From an uncultured Oscillospiraceae bacterium (GTDB taxonomy: Bacteria; Bacillota; Clostridia; Oscillospirales; Ruminococcaceae), in contig CAJTQM010000002.1 in the NCBI GenBank assembly GCA_910578255.1, forward strand, positions 25,688 through 89,687: a DNA stretch of 64,000 nucleotides, in the 5' to 3' direction. How positions within the stretch are numbered: the first letter of the stretch is position 1; each line of letters begins with the position of its first letter. The notes under the pieces are model-generated. The model was not told where the DNA came from. It ran no database searches and was given only the letters and a program-made list of their open reading frames with translations. Of the stretch, positions 46,130-54,949 are shown piece after piece. Both the position numbers and the translations under genes were made by a program.

Positions 46130-49100
46130 TTATTCTACGTCGTAGAGTTTGGACATTCTCAACAGGTGCTCGTACTTGGCCTTGGCGTTGGCTTCCGCCT
46201 TGTCGAACAGAACGTCCGCACGATCCGGGAAGGCGCGGGTCAGGCTACTGTAGCGAACCTCGCCGCTGATGAACTGTTTGTAATCCGCAGTAGGAGCCTT
46301 GGAATCCAGCTGGAAGGGATTTTTGCCCTCGGCAGCCAGTCTCGGGTCAAACCGCAGATTGTTCCAGTAGCCGGCGGCAACCGCGTTTTTGATCTCGGTC
46401 TGGGCCTGGCTCATGCCGGCGCGGATCCCGTGGTTGATACAAGGCGCGTAGGCGATGACGATGGACGGGCCATGGTAGCTCTCCGCCTCGGTAAAGGCCT
46501 TGATGCACTGGTTGTAGTCAGCGCCCATAGCCACCTGGGCCACATACACGTAGCCGTAACTCATGGCAATCGCTGCCAGATCCTTCTTCTTCACTTCCTT
46601 ACCGGCAGCCGCGAATTGGGCAACTGCGCCGGTGGGGGTGGACTTGGAGGACTGTCCGCCGGTGTTGGAGTAAACCTCGGTGTCGAAGACCAGGATGTTG
46701 ATGTCCTCGCCGGAAGCGATGACGTGGTCTAAGCCGCCGAAGCCGATGTCATAGGCCCAGCCGTCGCCGCCGAAGATCCAGACGGATTTCTTGTTGAGGA
46801 AATCTTTATACTGAAGAATATCCTGGCAGTAGGGGCAGTCGGTAGAAGCTTCCAGAATCTTGACCAGTTCTTCGGTCGCGGACTTGTTGGCCGCGCCGTC
46901 GTTAGCGGTGGACAGATATTTCTCGCAGGCGGCCCGTTTCTCGTCGGACTTGGTGATCTTGGCCAATTCCTCGATTTTCTCGATGGCCGCTTTGCGCATG
47001 TGATCCTGCGCTAAATACATGCCGTAGCCGTACTCGGCGTTGTCCTCAAACAGGGAGTTGGCCCAAGCCGGACCTTTGCCCTCTTTGTTGACGGTATAGG
47101 GGGTAGACGGTGCGGAACCGCCCCAGATGGAGGAGCAGCCGGTGGCGTTGGCGATATACATTCTGTCGCCGAACAGCTGGGTGACCAGCTTGGCGTAAGG
47201 GGTCTCGCCGCAGCCCGCGCAGGCGCCGGAGAATTCGAGCAGCGGCTGCTTGAACTGGCTGCCCTTGACGGTGCTCTCTTTGAACTTCTCGGCCACTTCC
47301 GGTTTCGGATCGATCTGCTGGCCGTAGGCGAAGACGTTCTGCTGCTCTCTTTGAGAATCCAGGCTCTGCATAACCAGGGCCTTGGCGCCCTTCTTGCCAG
47401 GGCATACGTTTGCGCAGGAGCCGCAGCCGGTGCAGTCGAGCACCGAAACGGTCATGGCGAACTTCATGCCGGGCATACCGGTCATATCCACGGTCTTGGT
47501 GCCGGCGGGAGCCTTGGCGGCCTCCTCCTCGGTCATGACCACCGGACGGATAACCGCATGGGGGCAGACATAGGAGCAGAAGTTACACTGGATACAGTTT
47601 TCCGGATTCCAGACCGGAACGTCCACCGCAACGCCGCGTTTTTCGTAAGCGGCAGAACCCTGCGGGAAGGTGCCGTCCTCCGCGCCCTTGAAGGCGGATA
47701 CGGGCAGTTCGTTGCCGTGCTGGTGGGTGGAGGGGATCAGGATGTTGTTGACAAAGTCCACAACATCTTTGCGTCCGCCCTCGGCTACCGGCAGCTTGTG
47801 CTCGCCGGTGGCGTTCTTCCAGGCGGCGGGAACCTCGATCTTGACCAGGCCGTCCGCGCCGCGGTCAATGGCGTCGTAGTTCATCTGGACGACCTTGTCG
47901 CCCTTTTTGCCGTAGGAAGCTTTGGCGGCGGCCTTCATATATTCCGCAGCCTGGTCGGCGGGAATGATGTTGGCCAGCTTAAAGAACGCGGACTGCAAAA
48001 CGGTGTTGATTCTGCCGCCCAGACCGATCTCGCGGCCGATTTTGATGCCGTCGATGGTGTAGAACTGAATGTTGTGGTCAGCGATATATTTTTTGTCCTT
48101 ATCCGGCAGGCGTTTCTCGATCTCGGCCATATCCCAGCCGCAGTTGAGCAAGAAAGTGCCGCCGTCCACCAGATCCTCGACCATGTCGTATTTGCCGACG
48201 TAAGCCGGGTTATGGCAGGCCACAAAGTTTGCCTTGTTGATCAGGTAGGTGGATTTGATCGGATGGTCGCCGAACCGCAGATGCGAACAGGTCAGGCCGC
48301 CGGACTTTTTGGAGTCGTAGTCAAAGTAGGCCTGTACGTATTTGTCGGTGTGGTCGCCGATGATCTTAATGGAGTTTTTGTTGGCGCCAACGGTACCGTC
48401 GGAGCCCAGGCCCCAGAACTTGCAGGCGGTCGTGCCCTTGGCCTGGGTGTCGGGCGCGTCTTCTCTTTCCAGAGAAAGACCGGTTACATCGTCGTGGATG
48501 GCGATGGTGAAACGCTCTTTCGCGCCGGTTTTGGCGTTTTTGTAAACGGCGAAAATGTCGGCGGGAACGGTGTCTTTAGAGCCCAGTCCGTAGCGGCCGG
48601 AGTAAACCGGCAACGCGCCGTAGGGGGTGCCTTTAAGCGCCATGACCACATCCAGGAACAAAGGCTCGCCGATGGAGCCGGGCTCCTTGGTTCTGTCCAG
48701 AACGGTCAGGGTCTTGGCGGAAGACGGGATGGCCTTCAGCAGATGCTCTTTGGAGAAGGGCCGGTACAGGCGGACTTTGATCAAGCCGGCCTTGCCGCCG
48801 TGGGCATTCATATAGTCGATGGTCTCTTCAATGGTGTCGCACACAGAACCCATGGCAATGACCACATGCTCCGCGTCCGGCGCGCCGTAGTAGTTAAACA
48901 GCTTGTAGTCGGTGCCGATTTTGGCGTTGACCTTGTTCATATACTCCTCTACGATGGCGGGAACCGCGTCGTAGTAGGGGTTGCAGGCCTCACGGGCCTG
49001 GAAGAAGATGTCGGGGTTCTGGGCGGTGCCGCGCAGAACCGGATGGTTCGGGTTTAAAGCGCGGTTTTTAAAGGCCTTGACCGCGTCCATATCCAGCATA

Positions 49101-49678
49101 TCGCGCAGATCCTCGTCGTCCCAGATCTGGATCTTCTGAATCTCGTGAGAGGTGCGGAAGCCGTCGAAGAAATGCAAGAACGGCACCCGGCTTTTGATGG
49201 TGGACAGATGGGCCACCGCGCCTAAGTCCATGACCTCCTGCGGGTTCTGAGAGCAAAGCATCGCAAAACCGGTCTGGCGGCAGGCGTAAACGTCCGAATG
49301 ATCGCCGTAGATGTTCAGCGCGTGAGAAGCCACGCAGCGGGCGGATACGTTGATCACGCAGGGCAGCAGTTCGCCGGCGATTTTATACATGTTGGGGATC
49401 ATCAGCAAAAGGCCCTGAGAAGCGGTAAAGGTGGTGGTCAGCGCACCGCCCTGCAAAGAGCCGTGCACCGTACCGGCAGCGCCGGCCTCGGACTGCATTT
49501 CAACGACCTTTACCTGCTGGCCGAACAGGTTCTTTTTTCCATCGGCAGACCATTTGTCCGTCACCTCCGCCATTACGGAAGAAGGCGTGATGGGGTAAAT
49601 CGCAGCAACGTCGGTAAAAGGGTACGAGGCGTACGCCGCAGCGTTGTTACCATCCATGGTCTTCATTTTTCTTGCCAT
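46130..49678 (-). CDS. nifJ: Pyruvate:ferredoxin (flavodoxin) oxidoreductase
   Basis: A 1,182-residue single-chain enzyme that converts pyruvate and CoA to acetyl-CoA, CO2 and reduced ferredoxin, the central catabolic step of anaerobes. Domains in order: N-terminal YPITPSSVMAE region (I), the transketolase-C-like domain (II), the gamma domain (III), a two-cluster ferredoxin domain with CIQCNFCSYVCPHA and CTGCGSCANVCPGK, then the thiamine-binding domain with CAGCGETPYAKL and GGDGWAYDIGFGGLDH. Length matches the homodimeric form. Its own promoter lies at 49781-49809. High-expression codon choice is visible. Confidence 0.97.
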   Translation of the reverse strand: MARKMKTMDGNNAAAYASYPFTDVAAIYPITPSSVMAEVTDKWSADGKKNLFGQQVKVVEMQSEAGAAGTVHGSLQGGALTTTFTASQGLLLMIPNMYKIAGELLPCVINVSARCVASHALNIYGDHSDVYACRQTGFAMLCSQNPQEVMDLGAVAHLSTIKSRVPFLHFFDGFRTSHEIQKIQIWDDEDLRDMLDMDAVKAFKNRALNPNHPVLRGTAQNPDIFFQAREACNPYYDAVPAIVEEYMNKVNAKIGTDYKLFNYYGAPDAEHVVIAMGSVCDTIEETIDYMNAHGGKAGLIKVRLYRPFSKEHLLKAIPSSAKTLTVLDRTKEPGSIGEPLFLDVVMALKGTPYGALPVYSGRYGLGSKDTVPADIFAVYKNAKTGAKERFTIAIHDDVTGLSLEREDAPDTQAKGTTACKFWGLGSDGTVGANKNSIKIIGDHTDKYVQAYFDYDSKKSGGLTCSHLRFGDHPIKSTYLINKANFVACHNPAYVGKYDMVEDLVDGGTFLLNCGWDMAEIEKRLPDKDKKYIADHNIQFYTIDGIKIGREIGLGGRINTVLQSAFFKLANIIPADQAAEYMKAAAKASYGKKGDKVVQMNYDAIDRGADGLVKIEVPAAWKNATGEHKLPVAEGGRKDVVDFVNNILIPSTHQHGNELPVSAFKGAEDGTFPQGSAAYEKRGVAVDVPVWNPENCIQCNFCSYVCPHAVIRPVVMTEEEAAKAPAGTKTVDMTGMPGMKFAMTVSVLDCTGCGSCANVCPGKKGAKALVMQSLDSQREQQNVFAYGQQIDPKPEVAEKFKESTVKGSQFKQPLLEFSGACAGCGETPYAKLVTQLFGDRMYIANATGCSSIWGGSAPSTPYTVNKEGKGPAWANSLFEDNAEYGYGMYLAQDHMRKAAIEKIEELAKITKSDEKRAACEKYLSTANDGAANKSATEELVKILEASTDCPYCQDILQYKDFLNKKSVWIFGGDGWAYDIGFGGLDHVIASGEDINILVFDTEVYSNTGGQSSKSTPTGAVAQFAAAGKEVKKKDLAAIAMSYGYVYVAQVAMGADYNQCIKAFTEAESYHGPSIVIAYAPCINHGIRAGMSQAQTEIKNAVAAGYWNNLRFDPRLAAEGKNPFQLDSKAPTADYKQFISGEVRYSSLTRAFPDRADVLFDKAEANAKAKYEHLLRMSKLYDVE

Positions 49679-49727
49679 AGTGTTATTCCTCCCTTGAATT
49701 TCTGCATCTTAGCAGGAGCCGATTTGG

Positions 49728-49756
49728 GTTTGATCTGCTTGCAAACCAGATCAAAC
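49728..49756. repeat. Inverted repeat in the leader of the pyruvate oxidoreductase gene
   Basis: GTTTGATCTG (49728-49737) and CAGATCAAAC (49747-49756) are perfect 10-bp arms around a 9-base loop, 50 bases before the start codon on the transcribed leader. No T-run follows, so it may be an operator or a stabilising 5' hairpin. Confidence 0.65.
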
Positions 49757-49780
49757 GCAGAAAAAGGCTTCACCTTACTA

Positions 49781-49809
49781 ATTCTATCACGTTCCCGGAC
49801 TGCTGTAAA
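49781..49809 (-). promoter_or_regulatory. Promoter of the pyruvate oxidoreductase gene
   Basis: Read leftward, TTTACA (49809-49804), a 17-base spacer and TAGAAT (49786-49781) form a good SigA promoter. The 10-bp inverted repeat lies just downstream of the predicted start. Confidence 0.8.
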
Positions 49810-49897
49810 GAAAGAAAACCGGGAATTTTGCCGATTGTTTACAGTTTCACAAATAAAGAGAAGGTTTTTTTGGCAAAATGCCCTTTTGCCAAAAATC

Positions 49898-50149
49898 CTA
49901 CCCCTTAAGGCCCCTGGCCTGCCGGTCCATATCCTCGATGACGATGTCGTGGATTTCCCCTAACGAGGCGCAGTATTCCAGCACCTTCCAGGGCTCGTTG
50001 GTGTGGAAGTGGATTTTTACGAGGTCCTCGTCTCCCACCGCCAGCAGGCAGTCGCCTTTAAAATGGTCGGTGAAATAGTCGTTGATCGCGTCCTCGTCCA
50101 GGTTTTCCCCTTCGATTAAAAGCTGTGTGTCATACCGAAATTCGATCAT
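49898..50149 (-). CDS. Stand-alone 83-residue protein related to the middle region of FakA
   Basis: The product begins MIEFRYDTQLLIEGENLDED and contains FKGDCLLAVGDEDLVKIHFH then TNEPWKVLEY and a DIVIED-MDRQ end. This is the pattern of the middle domain of fatty-acid kinase subunit FakA (YloV/DAK2 family: GDSLVVVGD-DLVKVHVHTN-PG). In FakA it is joined to an N-terminal kinase domain that is absent here. ATG 50149 follows GGGGAGCAG; the frame is open upstream but not needed. Either a small regulatory paralogue or a surviving fragment. Confidence 0.7.
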   Translation of the reverse strand: MIEFRYDTQLLIEGENLDEDAINDYFTDHFKGDCLLAVGDEDLVKIHFHTNEPWKVLEYCASLGEIHDIVIEDMDRQARGLKG

Positions 50150-50241
50150 ATATCTGCTCCCCTTTTCCACCGCCGCTTTGACGGGTGTTTTTTCTATTTT
50201 ACAATGGGCCGGCGCCTTTTTCAATCCCGCTGAGGGAATAT

Positions 50242-50270
50242 TTGACGGACGGTTTATTTTATAGTATACT
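50242..50270 (+). promoter_or_regulatory. Promoter of the CNNM/CBS gene
   Basis: TTGACG (50242-50247), a 17-base spacer and TATACT (50265-50270). A second TATAAT lies at 50275-50280. The start codon is 82 bases downstream behind GAGGAGG. Confidence 0.75.
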
Positions 50271-50351
50271 ACACTATAATTATGGGTATCGTCCCAACCG
50301 CCGAAGGGCGGAAACCAATCATTTTATCTGTTTGAGGAGGACAATGTAAAA

Positions 50352-51767
50352 ATGGACCCGGACGGTAGTTTATTGACCCACAGTATTTTGGCGGCGCCTA
50401 CCGCCTCTTCCAGCGTTTTGGCGGTACACACCGCGCCGCCGGCCGCTTTGGCGCTTTGTATCGGGCTGTTTTTCCTGTTTTTGGCCCTATGCGCTTTTTT
50501 CACCTTGTGCGAAACCGCTTTGGAGGAGTATTCGGAAAGCCGGCTGGAGAAGCAGGCGGCGGAGGGGGACCGGCGGGCGGCGCTGTTTCTGCGGATGGCC
50601 CAGCGGTATTCCTCGCTGGCGGCTAAGGTCCGCGCCGGATTTGTGCTTTCAGTGATGGCATGCGAGGGGATGCTTCTGGCCGGTCCCGCGACCTGGCTTG
50701 CCGCCGCACTGGCGCAGAAGCAAGGAATTGGGATCAGCCTGGCGGTGGCGCTGTCCGCGGCGCTGAGCATTCTGGCCGGCGCGGCGCTGGTGCTGATTGC
50801 AGGATACCTGCTGCCGCGGCATCTGGCCTGGCGGGACCCGAACCGGACGGCCCGCAGCGCCGCTGGTCCGCTGCAATTCTGCATTCGGCTGGTTTCGCCG
50901 CTGAGCGCTTTTTGCCGGCTGGTTTCCAACGGCATTCTGCGCCTGATGGGGATCGATCCCAACGCCGACCCCCAGGAGGGCACCGAAGAGGATATCCGGG
51001 AGATGGTGGACGCGGGCAACGAAAAAGGGCTGATCCCCCAAAGCGAACGGGAAATGATTTACAACATCTTCGAGTTCGACGACCGCACCGCCGAGGACGT
51101 GATGACCCACCGCACCGAAATCGAGGCGGTGCAGGCGGACGACGATATCGACGACGCGCTGAAAATCGCCATCGAAGAGGGCTTTTCCCGGATCCCGGTA
51201 TATGAGGACACGCTGGACAATGTAGTGGGTATTTTATACGCCAAGGATCTTTTGATGCTCATCGGCAAGGGGGACCAGGGGCCCCGCACCATCCGGGCTT
51301 TGATGCGTCCGGCCTTGTATGTGCCGGAAAGTACCCGCTGCCGGGATCTGTTCCGCCAGTTCCAGCAGAAAAAGGTGCAGATTGCCATTGTGGTGGATGA
51401 ATACGGCGGCACCTCCGGCATGGTCACCATGGAGGATCTGCTGGAATCGATTGTGGGCGAGATTCAGGACGAATACGATGAGGAAGAAGAGCTGGTCACC
51501 CGGATTTCCGACGGGGTTTACCATATTGACGGCTCAGCGGATCTGGAGGATGTGCAGCGCTTTTTGCCGCTGGAGGTCCCGGAGGAGGCGGATTACGATA
51601 CTTTAAGCGGCCTTTTGACCGATGCGCTGGGCCGCATCCCCGCCCCGGGCGAACACCCGGAGGTAACGCTGTCCGGTATTCGGTTTACGGTGCTGGAAAT
51701 GGACGAAAGGCGCATCGGCCGGGTCAAGGCGGAGGTGCTGCCGCCGGAACCGGAAGAGGAAGCCTGA
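50352..51767 (+). CDS. CNNM-domain / CBS-pair transporter-like protein (hemolysin C family)
   Basis: A 471-residue protein of the CorC/CNNM group, which exports Mg2+ or other divalent cations. Order: N-terminal CNNM (DUF21) membrane domain with helices at about 33-55, 95-115 and 125-150; a CBS pair including AEDVMTHRTEIEAV and VVDEYGGTSGMVTMEDLLE (about 347-365); and a C-terminal CorC_HlyC domain with ISDGVYHIDGSADLEDV. An acidic EEDIREMVDAGNEKG motif joins membrane and CBS parts. The exact ion is not clear. Confidence 0.9.
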   Translation: MDPDGSLLTHSILAAPTASSSVLAVHTAPPAALALCIGLFFLFLALCAFFTLCETALEEYSESRLEKQAAEGDRRAALFLRMAQRYSSLAAKVRAGFVLSVMACEGMLLAGPATWLAAALAQKQGIGISLAVALSAALSILAGAALVLIAGYLLPRHLAWRDPNRTARSAAGPLQFCIRLVSPLSAFCRLVSNGILRLMGIDPNADPQEGTEEDIREMVDAGNEKGLIPQSEREMIYNIFEFDDRTAEDVMTHRTEIEAVQADDDIDDALKIAIEEGFSRIPVYEDTLDNVVGILYAKDLLMLIGKGDQGPRTIRALMRPALYVPESTRCRDLFRQFQQKKVQIAIVVDEYGGTSGMVTMEDLLESIVGEIQDEYDEEEELVTRISDGVYHIDGSADLEDVQRFLPLEVPEEADYDTLSGLLTDALGRIPAPGEHPEVTLSGIRFTVLEMDERRIGRVKAEVLPPEPEEEA

Positions 51768-51819
51768 CACGTACAAAAAAGCGGCGTATCCTAAAGGGTA
51801 AGGCTATAAAGAAAATCAA

Positions 51820-51856
51820 GGGCAAGACAGACCGAAGCGGCCGTCTTGCCCTTTTT
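51820..51856 (+). terminator. Terminator after the CNNM/CBS gene
   Basis: GGGCAAGAC (51820-51828) and GTCTTGCCC (51843-51851) pair, followed by TTTTT. Confidence 0.85.
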
Positions 51857-51869
51857 GTACTGTGTAATC

Positions 51870-51904
51870 TTTCTATGACGCTTTCAAAGGAAGCGTCATA
51901 GAAA
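51870..51904. repeat. 14-bp perfect inverted repeat at the CPBP gene end
   Basis: TTTCTATGACGCTT (51870-51883) and AAGCGTCATAGAAA (51891-51904) are exact complements around 7 bases, 12 bases after the stop of the leftward CPBP gene. No clear T-run follows in either direction. Confidence 0.7.
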
Positions 51905-51916
51905 GAGGTGTTTAAA

Positions 51917-52765
51917 TTAGAAATCCTTTGCTTTTTTGTTTCTGCAACAATGAATGATCCACACAAAGGCGAAGGAAAGAAGCTGGGCGGCCATGATGCG
52001 GACAATTTGCAATTCGTCTGCGCCCTTTAGCGAAACAACATGCAGCATATTGGTAGCAACGGTATTATTGAATAGATGGTCGCCAAGTCCTGCCCATATA
52101 TTTCCCGTTATGCGGGTAAGAAGGCCCCATTTAATCCCCATCATGCCGGAGAGGATCATGTAGCCGATCATCATCAAAACCATTTGCCCAAAGGACATTT
52201 CGCCATTTGTATAACTTCTGATTGGCATGACCATATGCCAGATACCAAACAAAAACGCGGCAAAACCATTCGCCGCCATAAACGGCTTTGTTTCACAGAG
52301 CATTTTGATAAACAGACCGCGAAAAACGCCCTCCTCCATCCATACATTGATGGCATTGAACAAAACGCATAACAAAAAGAAAAGAAAGCCCGTATTTTTC
52401 ACCTGAGAACCCGTTAAAGTAAAGCCGCTTACATATAGTTCAAAATGTGCAGGATTGCCTTGCAAAGCCAAAACGGCGAATTCCAGCCCGTATGAAATCG
52501 CAAAACAAACACATCCCAGTAATAAGCCTTTCAAAATACCGCTTACAAAGCCGTTTCTTTGAAATCCGATATCGCTCCATGTAAGCTGTAAGCCTTTTAA
52601 TATCAAAGCCAGAATCATAATTCCAATCGCTTTGTGAAGGATATTTTCTCCAATCACCGTTTTGTCGGTTTCAATGAGAAAATACTCGGTAAATCTTACA
52701 GACAAACAGAGGGCGAATACTGCAACGCACAAATGATAGGGTTTATATTGTATGCTTCTTCCCAT
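51917..52765 (-). CDS. CPBP-family intramembrane metalloprotease
   Basis: A 282-residue integral membrane protein with about seven helices. The CPBP motifs are visible: EEGVFRGLF (motif 1, the Glu-Glu dyad), then FGIWHMV (His) and GDHLFNN. Relatives act as CAAX-type proteases or in bacteriocin self-immunity. The gene is visibly AT-richer than its neighbours and uses A/T-ending codons, suggesting recent acquisition. It is bordered by a 14-bp inverted repeat on one side. Confidence 0.88.
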   Translation of the reverse strand: MGRSIQYKPYHLCVAVFALCLSVRFTEYFLIETDKTVIGENILHKAIGIMILALILKGLQLTWSDIGFQRNGFVSGILKGLLLGCVCFAISYGLEFAVLALQGNPAHFELYVSGFTLTGSQVKNTGFLFFLLCVLFNAINVWMEEGVFRGLFIKMLCETKPFMAANGFAAFLFGIWHMVMPIRSYTNGEMSFGQMVLMMIGYMILSGMMGIKWGLLTRITGNIWAGLGDHLFNNTVATNMLHVVSLKGADELQIVRIMAAQLLSFAFVWIIHCCRNKKAKDF

Positions 52766-52828
52766 ATAGTCTCCCTTAAACTTCGGCTTGTTGGCGCGCC
52801 CAGAAAGCCGTCCGGCGCCGCGCCCTTT

Positions 52829-53377
52829 TTACCGGCGGCGCAGCTGCTCGTACTCCTCCCGCAAAAGCGAGTAGCAGACGATGTCCAATACCTGCCCGTC
52901 GAACCGGACGGTTCCCCGGCGCAGGGTCCCCTCGCAGCGAAAGCCGCATTTTTCGATGACCCGTTGGGACCGGCTGTTAGACGAATAATGGTACACAGTC
53001 ACCATTTCCAAGGAAAGCGTTTCAAAAGCGTAGCGCAGCACCGCCTGGGCCGCCTCGGTCATAATCCCCTGGCCCCAATATTCGGCGCTTAAAGCGTAGC
53101 CCAGCATCCGGCAGTTGGGATTATCCCGGCGCTTGTCCTCATGCAGGCCCACCGAACCGATGACTCGGCGGGACTGGCGATCCACCAGCGCCCAGACGTC
53201 TCCGGCCTCCATGAATTTCCACATGATATTCCGGGAGGTTCCCTTGTCCTCATGCGGGGCCCACCCCGCGGCGGGACCTACCTTAGGATGGCTGCAGTAG
53301 GCAAAAAAATCGTCCACATCCGTTTCCCGCCAGCCGCGCAGAAGCAGCCGCGGGGTTTCCAGTTCGCTGTATTTCAT
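52829..53377 (-). CDS. RimJ/RimL-type GNAT acetyltransferase
   Basis: A 182-residue acetyltransferase. The N-terminal ETPRLLLRGWRETDVDDFF, VIGSVGLHE and the acetyl-CoA loop YWGQGIMTEAAQAVL (about 99-113), then NSRSQRVIEKCGFRCEGTLR, are typical of the RimJ/RimL group. The substrate may be a protein N-terminus, an antibiotic or a small amine. It starts inside the stop of the MscS gene (ATGA). Confidence 0.9.
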   Translation of the reverse strand: MKYSELETPRLLLRGWRETDVDDFFAYCSHPKVGPAAGWAPHEDKGTSRNIMWKFMEAGDVWALVDRQSRRVIGSVGLHEDKRRDNPNCRMLGYALSAEYWGQGIMTEAAQAVLRYAFETLSLEMVTVYHYSSNSRSQRVIEKCGFRCEGTLRRGTVRFDGQVLDIVCYSLLREEYEQLRRR

Positions 53378-54237
53378 TCAGTCCCCTTCCTTCCTTTTGG
53401 GCAGTCAGGCGCTTGGACCTGATTCTGCCCGCCGTTTTCCACCAGATGCACGTTCAGGTGCGGATAGGACATCTGTACCCCGTTTTCCGCAAAAGCCCGG
53501 CGGACCTGCTCCAACAGGCTGTAGTATACGTCCCAGTAATCGGCGGTTTTAACCCACGCTCTGACAATATATTGGATGCTGCTGTCCTGATATTCGCTGA
53601 CGCCGATAAAAGGCGGCGGATCGTCCAGCACGCCGCCGGCTTCTTCCAGCGCCTGCCAAAGGGCCCTTTTCACCGTTTGGGTATTGTCATCGTACGAGGC
53701 GCAGACCGTCAGGTCCACCCGGCGGGTTGCCCGGGCGGAAAAGTTGGTGATCCGCGCGCCGGCAACATCGTTGTTGGGCAGGTAGACCACCTTATTGTCC
53801 GGGGTGGATAAGCAGGTGTAGATCAGCCCGATTTCCTGCACCGTGCCGCTGACCGAGCCCACGTCCACATAATCGCCAACCACAAAGGGCTTGGCCGCCA
53901 GTACCATCAGCCCGCCGGCCAGTTTGGCAAGAGAATCCTGCACCGCCAAAGAGACGGCCAGGCCCACAACGCCCAGCACCGTCACCAAAGAGGTGACCGG
54001 GATTCCGAGGCTGTCGGCAATGATCAGCACCGTTAAAAACAAAAGGGCGAACTTGGCGGCGGAGCGGATAAAATGGTGGAGGCTTTTTTCCACCCGCAGC
54101 TTTTGGATCATCCGATCCACCAGCTTCATCAAAAGCTTCGTGCCTGCCAGGCAGACGGCCAGCAGCAAAAGGGTGGTGAGCGCGTCCCCTACCGAAAGCG
54201 GACCGATCCGATATTCCATCAGTTCCTCCAGCTTCAC
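53374..54237 (-). CDS. MscS-family mechanosensitive channel
   Basis: A 287-residue small-conductance channel that releases osmolytes on hypo-osmotic shock. Helices at about 18-36, 50-72 and 77-95; the pore helix region GVVGLAVSLAVQDSLAKLAGG (about 85-105 as two segments) and the beta domain start PFVVGDYVDVG follow. GTG 54237 is chosen because AAGGGG precedes it; a longer open frame upstream lacks coding features. ATG 54219 is the alternative. Co-translated with the downstream acetyltransferase. Confidence 0.9.
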   Translation of the reverse strand: MKLEELMEYRIGPLSVGDALTTLLLLAVCLAGTKLLMKLVDRMIQKLRVEKSLHHFIRSAAKFALLFLTVLIIADSLGIPVTSLVTVLGVVGLAVSLAVQDSLAKLAGGLMVLAAKPFVVGDYVDVGSVSGTVQEIGLIYTCLSTPDNKVVYLPNNDVAGARITNFSARATRRVDLTVCASYDDNTQTVKRALWQALEEAGGVLDDPPPFIGVSEYQDSSIQYIVRAWVKTADYWDVYYSLLEQVRRAFAENGVQMSYPHLNVHLVENGGQNQVQAPDCPKGRKGTE

Positions 54238-54405
54238 AAAAATCCCCCTTTTTTGAAACGGCCCGAGCCGGATTTTTACGGCTATTTTACCACAAACAGC
54301 GGGGAATGGCAACGGGACGGGCTTTCTCTTTTTTGGGGTTAAGACCGGCTGCCGGTTCGTTCCTGGCTTTTTCGCCCCCGGCCTGCCGGCGAGGTGCCGG
54401 TCAAC

Positions 54406-54434
54406 TTGACTTTTACGCGTACGTATAATATAAT
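54406..54434 (+). promoter_or_regulatory. Promoter and palindromic operators ahead of the XRE regulator
   Basis: TTGACT (54406-54411), a 17-base spacer and TATAAT (54429-54434). The spacer contains ACGCGTACGT. Downstream, before the gene, there is another ACGCG at 54471-54475 and a perfect 14-bp palindrome TACGCGGCCGCGTA at 54532-54545. Repeated ACGCG/CGCGT half-sites suggest an operator for the adjacent regulator. Otherwise the 341-base gap between mscS and this gene shows nothing else. Confidence 0.6.
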
Positions 54435-54578
54435 AAAAAGAACTATACAGGAAAAACATGCCACAATTTTGACGCGTTTTTTCCGTGTTTTGTAATTGCA
54501 GCCTGATCAGTCTGACACGCAGGATGGATCATACGCGGCCGCGTAGCTTTTTGGGGATCCACAAAAAGGAGAAGCTTT

Positions 54579-54917
54579 ATGTCGAATTTATACTATATAC
54601 TGACCGGCCTGTGTGAAAAGCGCCGGATCACCCCGTATCGTATGTGCAGAGACACGGGTATTCAGCCAAGCGTCATGACCGATTTAAAAATGGGCCGCCG
54701 CCAGACCGTTAAAGCGGAAACAGCGGCGAAGCTGGCGGACTATTTTGGGGTTACGGTGCGCGACCTGTTGGGCGCACAGGAGCCGATCAAGGTTCAGCCG
54801 CTGCCCCAGGAGCTTTTGAAAATCGAGTTGTTCGGCGGAGAGGCCACCGACCAACAGCTGGAAGAGGTCCGGCAGTTTGCCAAATTTGTTAAGGAGCGGG
54901 ACGCGGGCCGTCCCTGA
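54579..54917 (+). CDS. XRE-family transcriptional regulator
   Basis: A 112-residue protein with an N-terminal Cro/CI helix-turn-helix: ITPYRMCRDTGIQPSVMTDL (about 17-36), then ETAAKLADYFGVTVRDLLG, the usual end of the five-helix fold. The C-terminal 45 residues are helical and may dimerise. Palindromic sequences lie directly upstream, so autoregulation is likely. The GIY-YIG gene follows after 32 bases. Confidence 0.88.
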   Translation: MSNLYYILTGLCEKRRITPYRMCRDTGIQPSVMTDLKMGRRQTVKAETAAKLADYFGVTVRDLLGAQEPIKVQPLPQELLKIELFGGEATDQQLEEVRQFAKFVKERDAGRP

Positions 54918-54949
54918 GCCGAAATTCGGCTTTGCAGAGGGATTTATCC

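Noticed and set aside
47351-49057. 568-codon open frame antisense to the pyruvate oxidoreductase gene
   Set aside because: It is the mirror of a strongly coding GC-rich gene; no ribosome-binding site or recognisable domain.
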